Assembly: GCA_910579415.1 (NCBI GenBank)
Contig: CAJTUY010000007.1
Span: 33,779-46,437 of the forward strand
From: an uncultured Clostridia bacterium
GTDB lineage: Bacteria > Bacillota > Clostridia > UBA1381
Direction: 5' to 3'
DNA: 12,659 nt
The translations under genes and the position numbers were made by a program. Of the stretch, positions 1 to 5,651 are shown piece after piece. Below the pieces are notes generated by a model, which searched no databases, was not told the DNA's origin, and saw only the letters and a list, made by a program, of their open reading frames with translations. Within the stretch, counting starts at the first letter, position 1. Every line of letters begins with the position of its first letter.

Positions 1-354
1 CTGAAGCGCCATATCCTTAAACGCGCATGTGGGACCATGCCATAGTTCAAGGAAATATACTTCATTATCAAGCTTATAAAGCGGCGCAATACTTTCCGTA
101 CCAAACTTTTCTTTTGTATATGCACGGTCGATACAAGCCTTTAGTTCCTCCTCTGTAAAATCCGTAAGGAATCTGCTTAAAACAAAGTATGCTCTCTCAT
201 TATAGGACTTGGATATCAGACTTTTTATATCCTCAATACTTACTGTCGGGAATGATTCCGGCACAAACAGTCCGCCCTCTGCACTAAGACCCGTCTTTAT
301 AGCCTGTGCAGAACTTACCGAGATACTCTTATCCCTTGTACTTTGATAATTCAT
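1..354 (-). CDS. thrC: Threonine synthase, N-terminal fragment (cut by window edge)
   Basis: These are the first 118 residues of a PLP-dependent threonine synthase, which converts O-phosphohomoserine to threonine in the cytoplasm. The reading frame stays open to the window edge, so the gene is incomplete here only because the window ends. Visible family features are the N-terminal YQSTRD (residues 3-8), GLSAEGGLFVPE (22-33) and HGPTCAFKD (106-114). In that last block K113 is expected to be the lysine that forms the Schiff base with PLP. This is the ThrC type with a long N-terminal domain, as in E. coli. The ATG at 354 is preceded by GGAGG (364-368) with 9-nt spacing. A strong hairpin lies just upstream (377-408), between this gene and the small P-loop gene. 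No separate promoter is obvious, so it may be read from upstream. Confidence 0.93.
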   Translation of the reverse strand, partial: MNYQSTRDKSISVSSAQAIKTGLSAEGGLFVPESFPTVSIEDIKSLISKSYNERAYFVLSRFLTDFTEEELKACIDRAYTKEKFGTESIAPLYKLDNEVYFLELWHGPTCAFKDMALQ

Positions 355-376
355 CTTTTCAAACCTCCACATAGAT

Positions 377-408
377 ATGTCTGCACAATAAATAAACTGT
401 GCAGACAT
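377..408. other. Perfect 11-bp hairpin between P-loop gene and thrC
   Basis: The arms ATGTCTGCACA (377-387) and TGTGCAGACAT (398-408) are perfect complements around a 10-nt loop. On the plus strand the hairpin is followed by TTTTTATTTT (408-417), which is the form of an intrinsic terminator for transcription entering from thrC on the antisense strand. On the minus (coding) strand there is no U-tract after it, only ATATCTATG and then the thrC ribosome binding site 8 nt away. The structure is certain. Its role is inferred: an antisense terminator, an mRNA processing or stability element, or a structure affecting thrC translation. Confidence 0.7.
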
Positions 409-415
409 TTTTATT

Positions 416-826
416 TTACGCTAATCTCTTTATGTAGTCCGGCGCTGTGTCAGCATCGATACTAACTGAGATTACAAAATCAATATTGAATTTCTGGCTC
501 ATACTTTCAAGTCTTTTCAAAAATGATTCAAATCCGTCCAACTCTGTTGTTCCTACAACTTTAAATATGCTGTCAACAAAGACATTAGTAATATCAAAAT
601 CCCTGCTTACAATACCGCATATAAATCCAAGAAATTCACTGTATGATTCTATATCAAATTCAGATGTGTTTGCCATTCTTGCTTTAGATTTAATATCAAA
701 CATATTCTCACCGGTACTGCTGATATATACAACATTACCTTTTGCGACTGTAAGCGCCGTGTTTACCTTGTCAATAAGTGCCTTTGTTTTTCCGGTTCCT
801 TTTTTACCAATAAGAAGCTCAACCAT
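416..826 (-). CDS. Small single-domain P-loop protein of unknown function
   Basis: This 136-residue protein begins almost directly with a Walker A motif, GKKGTGKT (residues 7-14). A hydrophobic strand ending in FVDS, with D85, near the middle could be Walker B. The remainder is alternating strand and helix with no transmembrane segment or signal peptide, so it is probably cytosolic. It is too short for a full AAA+, PilT or kinase protein and has no visible second domain. As I recall, small clostridial proteins of this kind are sometimes auto-annotated as 'twitching motility protein PilT'. Nothing in the sequence supports a pilus role. The ATG at 826 has an excellent AAAGGAGG site (836-843). 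The gene lies 58 nt after pgi and just before thrC, probably in the same transcript. Nucleotide binding is likely; its function is unknown. Confidence 0.85.
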   Translation of the reverse strand: MVELLIGKKGTGKTKALIDKVNTALTVAKGNVVYISSTGENMFDIKSKARMANTSEFDIESYSEFLGFICGIVSRDFDITNVFVDSIFKVVGTTELDGFESFLKRLESMSQKFNIDFVISVSIDADTAPDYIKRLA

Positions 827-884
827 GTTAATCTTCCTCCTTTAATAATATTTTTCTATTATCTGAGATTTCTCTCATAAATAC

Positions 885-2237
885 TTATTCTGACAGTCTT
901 TTTTCAAGTTCGTCCTTTGCATCTTCATATCCCGGTTTTCCTAAAAGAGCAAACATATTCTTTTTGTACGCTTCAACTCCCGGCTGGTCAAACGGATTTA
1001 CGCCCAGTAAATATCCCGAAAGTCCGCATGCCTTTTCAAAGAAGTATACAAGCTTGCCGAAGTTATATGCGTCCAGCACAGGAATTTTAACTGCAAGATT
1101 AGGTACATGACCGTCTGTATGCGCAAGCGCAGTTCCCTGAGCTGCTTTTGAATTAACATAGTCAATTGTTTTTCCTGCAAGGAAATTAAGACCGTCAATA
1201 TTATCAGCTGTTGCCGCGATTTCAATATCTTTTCTCGGATTTTCCACAAGCAATGCTGTTTCAAACAATATTCTTTGTCCTTCCTGTATATACTGTCCCA
1301 TTGAATGAAGGTCACTTGAGAAATCTGCTGCCGCCGGGAAAATACCTTTATTATCTTTACCCTCGCTCTCGCCGTAAAGCTGTTTCCACCACTCTCCGAA
1401 ATAGTGAATCGCAGGCTCATAGTTAACCATCATTTCAACTGTCTTTCCTTTTCTTGAAAGCGCATTTCTGACAACAGCATACTGATAGCACTGATTATTT
1501 TTGAGTTCGGGATTTGAATATTCATCCTGCCCGTCTTTCGCACCCTGCATCATTTTATCAATATCAATACCTGCGGCAGCAATCGGAAGCAATCCTACCG
1601 CTGTAAGCACTGAATATCTGCCGCCTATATCATCAGCTATAACAAAGGTTTCATATCCTTCTTCATCAGCCAGCGATTTAAGCGCGCCCCGCGCTTTGTC
1701 TGTTGTGGCATAAATACGTTCTCTTGCGCCGTCTTTACCGTATTTCTTTTCAAGTAAATCCTTAAAAATTCTAAAAGCAATCGCCGGCTCGGTAGTAGTT
1801 CCAGATTTTGATATTACGTTTACTGAAATATCCTTGCCATCAACAGCCTCCAATAAATCAGCCATATATGTTGAACTGATATTATTTCCTGCAAAGAATA
1901 CTTTCGGTCCTTTTCTTTTGTCTGAGTCAAGTGCATTATAAAATGAATGCTGAAGCATTTCTACCGCTGCCCTTGCACCCAGATATGAACCTCCTATACC
2001 TATAACCACAAGCACATCAGAATTGGAACGGATTTTTTCAGCCGCTTTTTTAATTCTCGCAAATTCATCCTTATCATAATCGGTGGGCAAATTTACCCAT
2101 CCCAAAAAGTCATTGCCCGCGCCTGTTTTATTATGAAGCATATTATGCGCCTCTTTAACATAAGGCGCCATATTATCAATTTCATGCTGTCCCACGAACG
2201 GGATAGCCTTTGAATAATCAAAACTAATACTGCTCAT
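885..2237 (-). CDS. pgi: Glucose-6-phosphate isomerase
   Basis: This cytoplasmic enzyme interconverts glucose 6-phosphate and fructose 6-phosphate in glycolysis and gluconeogenesis. The 450-residue length is that of the short Bacillus/Firmicutes form. Visible features are GIGGSYLGA (80-88), the phosphate-binding SKSGTTTE (143-150), the family signature DIGGRYS (203-209), and a second signature around NPFDQPGVEAYKK (414-426). The expected catalytic residues are present: E290 in YGESEGK, H311 in DLHSMGQ and K425. The ATG at 2237 has AGGAGG at 2245-2250. A promoter lies upstream (2273-2301), so the gene can be transcribed independently of the flavodiiron-type gene. The 58-nt gap to the next gene holds a small TGAGA-GAAA-TCTCA hairpin (864-877) without a U-tract, so read-through into the P-loop gene is likely. 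Confidence 0.97.
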   Translation of the reverse strand: MSSISFDYSKAIPFVGQHEIDNMAPYVKEAHNMLHNKTGAGNDFLGWVNLPTDYDKDEFARIKKAAEKIRSNSDVLVVIGIGGSYLGARAAVEMLQHSFYNALDSDKRKGPKVFFAGNNISSTYMADLLEAVDGKDISVNVISKSGTTTEPAIAFRIFKDLLEKKYGKDGARERIYATTDKARGALKSLADEEGYETFVIADDIGGRYSVLTAVGLLPIAAAGIDIDKMMQGAKDGQDEYSNPELKNNQCYQYAVVRNALSRKGKTVEMMVNYEPAIHYFGEWWKQLYGESEGKDNKGIFPAAADFSSDLHSMGQYIQEGQRILFETALLVENPRKDIEIAATADNIDGLNFLAGKTIDYVNSKAAQGTALAHTDGHVPNLAVKIPVLDAYNFGKLVYFFEKACGLSGYLLGVNPFDQPGVEAYKKNMFALLGKPGYEDAKDELEKRLSE

Positions 2238-2272
2238 TTTACTGCCTCCTAAAATACTTTAATATTAGCTAT

Positions 2273-2301
2273 ATTTTATACTATTTTAACCGTCAGGTCA
2301 A
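2273..2301 (-). promoter_or_regulatory. Candidate sigma-A promoter for pgi
   Basis: Reading the minus strand, TTGACC (2296-2301) is separated by 17 nt from TAAAAT (2273-2278). An overlapping TATAAA (2275-2280) gives an alternative 15-nt spacing. Transcription would start about 30 nt before the pgi ATG. The site fits the 84-nt gap between the flavodiiron-type gene and pgi, where no terminator is visible. Confidence 0.55.
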
Positions 2302-2321
2302 TAGATATTTCAATTTTATTC

Positions 2322-3467
2322 CTAAATATTTTTTAAACTGTCCGCAAAGCGTGATGTATATTCGGAAATATGTTTTAAATCACTGTCCGAAGGTGTAAAA
2401 ACCGTACATATCGGTTTTTCAAAAGGTTTCATTCTTAACTGTGAAAGAAAACGGTGTACAAGCTCTGTTCCCTCTCCGCTCCAACCGTATGAACCAAATA
2501 CAAAATACGGTTTGCCTTTTAAATTCACCGCGTCAGCTTCTGAAAGCAACCTCCACATTGCTTTCGATGCGTTTTTATTTATAGTAGGAGTTCCGAATGC
2601 CAGTGCATCGGAGGTGTTTAATGCCTTAACGGCAGATTTATCATTAACATCGTATAAATTTACACTCATATGGCATCGTTTAAGAGTTTTAACTATTTCA
2701 CAGGCCATCTTCATTGTATTTTTATTATCCTCAGAGCAAAACACTGCAACCTGAACATTTTCTTCCTTTCTGCACAGTGCAAAATAATTTTTCAGATTTT
2801 CCTGTACATCTTTTATTACAGGTGAACCATGACATGGAAAAATCCCCTTCAAAGTTTTTTCGGCTATTAAGTCAATGGCATTTCCGGCAAATACCCTGTG
2901 CGGAGCTAATATTTCATTAAAATATTCCTCTCTTTCACAACTGATACAAGCATTAAAAGCAGTTTTTGACGCAAACAGCCTTCCTGAAAAAACAATTTCA
3001 TTCTGATGCGCATATGTAAGCATCGTATCCTGCCATGGAAGACATGGTGCAATTAAAAATTCAAGCGTTTTATTATTACCTAATTCAAGTGTTTCACCAT
3101 TCTTTGCCACATGCTCATTAAAGGTCATATTTGTCATTTCTTTTAAATTCTTAACAGCAGGAATGGTTCCTATAACCTTAATTTCAGAATTTTTGCTCAA
3201 AATTTGTTCAATACTTTTTAAATATTCGGTTCCGGTGTAATTACAGATAAGATAATCTATATTAGAAACAGGAATTATCTTCTCAATTTTTTGTATAAAT
3301 TCTTCGGCATAATCACTGTGTACAGTTTCTATCAATGCAGTCTTATCGCCTTTTATCAGATACGAATTATACGATGTATCTATTAAAGGTTTATCAAAGA
3401 AATCACTCTTAGTTCTATTTCCGTGTACACCGACATAGAATATATCTTTCATTATTTCTGTCTGCAT
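2322..3467 (-). CDS. Flavodiiron-family (FprA/ROO-like) protein with degenerate diiron site
   Basis: An N-terminal metallo-beta-lactamase-like domain (about 1-235) is followed by a flavodoxin domain (about 238-381), the layout of flavodiiron O2/NO reductases. Fold landmarks are TSYNSYLI (31-38), WQDTM (145-149), FPCHG (210-214), FGTPTIN (291-297) and FGSYGWSGE (324-332). The last two are typical FMN-binding loops. The diiron ligands are mostly gone. Aligned to Desulfovibrio gigas ROO with a constant offset of 2, H79, E81, D83, H84, H146 and D165 become Y77, G79, E81, Y82, P144 and R163. Only H213 (ROO H226) remains. O2/NO reduction at a normal diiron centre is therefore unlikely; electron transfer or a different metal site is possible. 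I chose the ATG at 3467 because MQTEIMKDIFYVG matches the usual family N-terminus. An ATG at 3452 (overlapping the prmA stop as TAATG) and a TTG at 3482 are alternatives. It overlaps prmA. Confidence 0.85.
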   Translation of the reverse strand: MQTEIMKDIFYVGVHGNRTKSDFFDKPLIDTSYNSYLIKGDKTALIETVHSDYAEEFIQKIEKIIPVSNIDYLICNYTGTEYLKSIEQILSKNSEIKVIGTIPAVKNLKEMTNMTFNEHVAKNGETLELGNNKTLEFLIAPCLPWQDTMLTYAHQNEIVFSGRLFASKTAFNACISCEREEYFNEILAPHRVFAGNAIDLIAEKTLKGIFPCHGSPVIKDVQENLKNYFALCRKEENVQVAVFCSEDNKNTMKMACEIVKTLKRCHMSVNLYDVNDKSAVKALNTSDALAFGTPTINKNASKAMWRLLSEADAVNLKGKPYFVFGSYGWSGEGTELVHRFLSQLRMKPFEKPICTVFTPSDSDLKHISEYTSRFADSLKNI

Positions 3468-4423
3468 ACCATCGACACCCAATCTTTTCGCTGATTTACC
3501 GTTATTATTTCAAATCCGTTTTCTTCAAGAACCTTCTTTACATCGTCAGCCCTGTCTGTAATTATACCAGATGTGATGAATACACCATCATCTGTCATAT
3601 ACTTCTTCGCCGCAGGCGCAAGCGCAATTATAACATCCGCAACAATATTTGCCGCAATCACTTCATATTTATTCTTTGAAATCTCCGTTTGTATATCGGT
3701 ATCTGTTACAATATTTCCCGAAAACACCTTATATTTACTTCGGTCTATATTATTTCTGTCAGCATTTTGATATGCTGTATCAACTGCGTTGGGGTCAATA
3801 TCTATCGCAACCGCTTTTTCAGCACCCAGCAGCAATGAAATAATCGATAAAATACCGCTTCCGCAGCCGAGATCAAGCATTTTAATATCCGGCTTTATGT
3901 ATTTTTCCAACGCTTCAATGCAAAGCTGGGTTGTATAGTGCGAACCTGTACCAAAACTCATGCCGGGTTCAATGTTAAATACTACTCTGTCCGTAGGCTC
4001 TTTCAAGTCCTCCCATTCAGGCTTAATCATAATCTTTTCACCAATCTCAATAGGATGAAAATACTGACGCCAGTTGTTTGCCCAATCCTGTTCGGTCATG
4101 CTATCTATTTCTATTTCAAGTCTGCCATATTCATTACTGTCATCAAGCTTTTTCAGTTCTGACAAGGTAGATTTTATTGAAAGCAACAATTCCCGTCCTT
4201 CGGTATCATCACTTACATATGTTTTTACCTTTGTTTCACCTTCCATTTTCCTTACAAGATCATCATCAACATAATCCCAATACTGTTTGTTTTCTTTAAG
4301 GAAGTTCTTAAAATCCTGCTCATCCTCAATTTCAATTCCTGAAATTCCGAGTTGATACAATCTGCCGCTTACAGGTTCAATTCCCTGTGATGTAGTAAAA
4401 ATTGATACTTTTATCCAGTCCAT
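3452..4423 (-). CDS. prmA: Ribosomal protein L11 methyltransferase
   Basis: This SAM-dependent enzyme methylates lysines and the N-terminus of ribosomal protein L11. The 323 residues comprise an N-terminal substrate-recognition domain (about 1-100), a linker with the family block EQDWANNWRQYFHP (111-124), and a Rossmann methyltransferase domain. SAM-site motifs are IEPGMSFGTGSH (151-162), LDLGCGSGILS (183-193), the acidic AIDIDPNA (206-213) and AANIVADV (258-265). The C-terminal DWVSMVC is also typical. The ATG at 4423 has GGAGG (4430-4434) at 6-nt spacing. The gene follows the rpoD terminator by only a few bases, so its promoter must overlap that terminator or it depends on read-through. Its 3' end overlaps the flavodiiron-type gene, which suggests translational coupling. 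Lack of PrmA is tolerated in E. coli. Confidence 0.95.
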   Translation of the reverse strand: MDWIKVSIFTTSQGIEPVSGRLYQLGISGIEIEDEQDFKNFLKENKQYWDYVDDDLVRKMEGETKVKTYVSDDTEGRELLLSIKSTLSELKKLDDSNEYGRLEIEIDSMTEQDWANNWRQYFHPIEIGEKIMIKPEWEDLKEPTDRVVFNIEPGMSFGTGSHYTTQLCIEALEKYIKPDIKMLDLGCGSGILSIISLLLGAEKAVAIDIDPNAVDTAYQNADRNNIDRSKYKVFSGNIVTDTDIQTEISKNKYEVIAANIVADVIIALAPAAKKYMTDDGVFITSGIITDRADDVKKVLEENGFEIITVNQRKDWVSMVCRQK

Positions 4424-4452
4424 ATCTATCCTCCGTTAGCATATTCAGTCAC

Positions 4453-4482
4453 AAAAAAGCAATATCTTAGGATACTGCTTTT
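4453..4482 (-). terminator. Intrinsic terminator after rpoD
   Basis: On the minus strand AAAAGCAGTATC pairs with GATATTGCTTTT (12 bp, one G-U) around a CTAA loop. The run of six Ts at 4453-4458 supplies the U-tract. It begins 6 nt after the rpoD stop codon. The stem is AT-rich, so termination may be partial, which would leave some read-through into prmA. Confidence 0.75.
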
Positions 4483-4492
4483 AAAAAATCAA
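4464..4492 (-). promoter_or_regulatory. Possible prmA promoter overlapping the rpoD terminator
   Basis: TTGATT (4487-4492), a 17-nt spacer and TAAGAT (4464-4469) form a plausible but imperfect sigma-A promoter inside the terminator hairpin. Little other space exists, because the prmA ribosome binding site starts at 4434. This is weak evidence from motif match and position only. Confidence 0.3.
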
Positions 4493-5646
4493 TCCAAAAA
4501 GTCTTTTAGCTTTTTGCTTCTGCTTGGATGGCGCAGTTTTCTCAATGCTTTAGCCTCAATCTGACGAATTCGCTCTCTTGTAACCTCGAATTCCTTACCG
4601 ACTTCCTCCAGTGTTCTTGCACGCCCGTCATCAAGACCAAAACGAAGCCTTAAAACCTTCGCTTCACGAGGTGTCAGCGTATTCAAAACATCTCCAAGCT
4701 GTTCTTTGAGCAAAACAAAACTCGCCGCTTCACTCGGAGCCGGTGCATCGTCATCCGGAATAAAATCGCCTAAATGGCTGTCTTCTTCTTCTCCAATAGG
4801 AGTTTCAAGTGAAACAGGTTCCTGTGAAATTTTAGATATTTCACGAACCTTCTCAACGGGCATATTTAATTCCTTTGCCAGTTCCTCAGGAGTAGGCTCA
4901 CGTCCAAGCTCCTGTACAAGCTGACGTGATACTCTTACAAGCTTGTTAATTGTTTCAACCATATGAACAGGAATTCTTATTGTCCTTGCCTGGTCGGCAA
5001 TAGCACGTGTAATAGCTTGCCTTATCCACCATGTTGCATATGTCGAGAACTTAAATCCTTTTGTATGGTCAAACTTGTCCACCGCCTTAATAAGACCTAG
5101 ATTTCCTTCCTGAATAAGGTCAAGAAACATCATGCCTCGTCCTACATAACGCTTTGCTATACTTACAACAAGACGAAGATTTGCCTCCGCAAGGCTCTTT
5201 TTCGCCTGCTCTCCGTCAGCGATAATTAAGTTAAGCTGTTCTAATGTTTCTTCTGTTATATCCTCTCCCAATTCTTCTATCTGAGTTTTTGCATCCTCGC
5301 CGCTAAGCATTCTCTTAGCAAGCGACATTTCCTCATCTGCTGTAAGAAGATTAACCTTTCCTATTTCTTTTAGGTACATTTTTACATGGTCGTCAATATT
5401 AACACCTTCGGGTACAGATAAGTCCTCAAGTTCTTCTTTTGAAACCTCAATTTCCTCAAGCTCTTTATCCATATCCTCAACAAGCTCTATACCTTCTTTT
5501 TCCAACTTGTCGCACAACTGTTCAATTTCTTCGGCTGTTACTTCAATTTCCTCGAAGGCTTCAGTTATTTCTTTATAGGCTAGAACCCCTTTTTTCTTAC
5601 CCTTCTCAACAAGCTCTTTTTTTATTGCTTTTTTCTTTTCAAGCAT
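4489..5646 (-). CDS. rpoD: RNA polymerase primary sigma factor (sigma-70/SigA)
   Basis: This is the main sigma factor, directing core RNA polymerase to -10/-35 promoters. The 385 residues show a lysine- and glutamate-rich region 1.1 (1-80), region 1.2 (about 85-120, YLKEIGKVNLL), and regions 2.1-2.4 (about 150-220). Within the latter are ANLRLVVSIAKRY, DLIQEGNLGL and FSTYATWWIRQAI, the core-binding and -10 recognition segments. Region 3 spans about 221-300. Region 4 is at the C-terminus, with its helix-turn-helix LEEVGKEFEVTRERIRQIE (346-364). The length is close to Bacillus SigA. I chose the ATG at 5646 because GGGAGG (5657-5662) lies 10 nt upstream; a TTG at 5664 would put that site inside the gene. 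The start is 5 nt past the dnaG stop, so the two genes form one operon closed by the terminator at 4453-4482. Confidence 0.97.
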   Translation of the reverse strand: MLEKKKAIKKELVEKGKKKGVLAYKEITEAFEEIEVTAEEIEQLCDKLEKEGIELVEDMDKELEEIEVSKEELEDLSVPEGVNIDDHVKMYLKEIGKVNLLTADEEMSLAKRMLSGEDAKTQIEELGEDITEETLEQLNLIIADGEQAKKSLAEANLRLVVSIAKRYVGRGMMFLDLIQEGNLGLIKAVDKFDHTKGFKFSTYATWWIRQAITRAIADQARTIRIPVHMVETINKLVRVSRQLVQELGREPTPEELAKELNMPVEKVREISKISQEPVSLETPIGEEEDSHLGDFIPDDDAPAPSEAASFVLLKEQLGDVLNTLTPREAKVLRLRFGLDDGRARTLEEVGKEFEVTRERIRQIEAKALRKLRHPSRSKKLKDFLD

Positions 5647-5651
5647 TATCT

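Noticed and set aside
447..845. Plus-strand open frame of 132 residues
   Set aside because: It is antisense to the P-loop gene, which has a clear Walker A motif and an excellent ribosome binding site. The plus frame shows no recognisable motif.
998..1420. Second minus-strand frame of 140 residues inside pgi
   Set aside because: It is an out-of-frame shadow of pgi, whose own frame carries the catalytic residues and signatures.
2322..3482. Flavodiiron-type gene as a decayed pseudogene
   Set aside because: The frame is uninterrupted, fold spacing is exact and the FMN loops are intact. Loss is confined to the metal ligands, which points to altered function, not decay.
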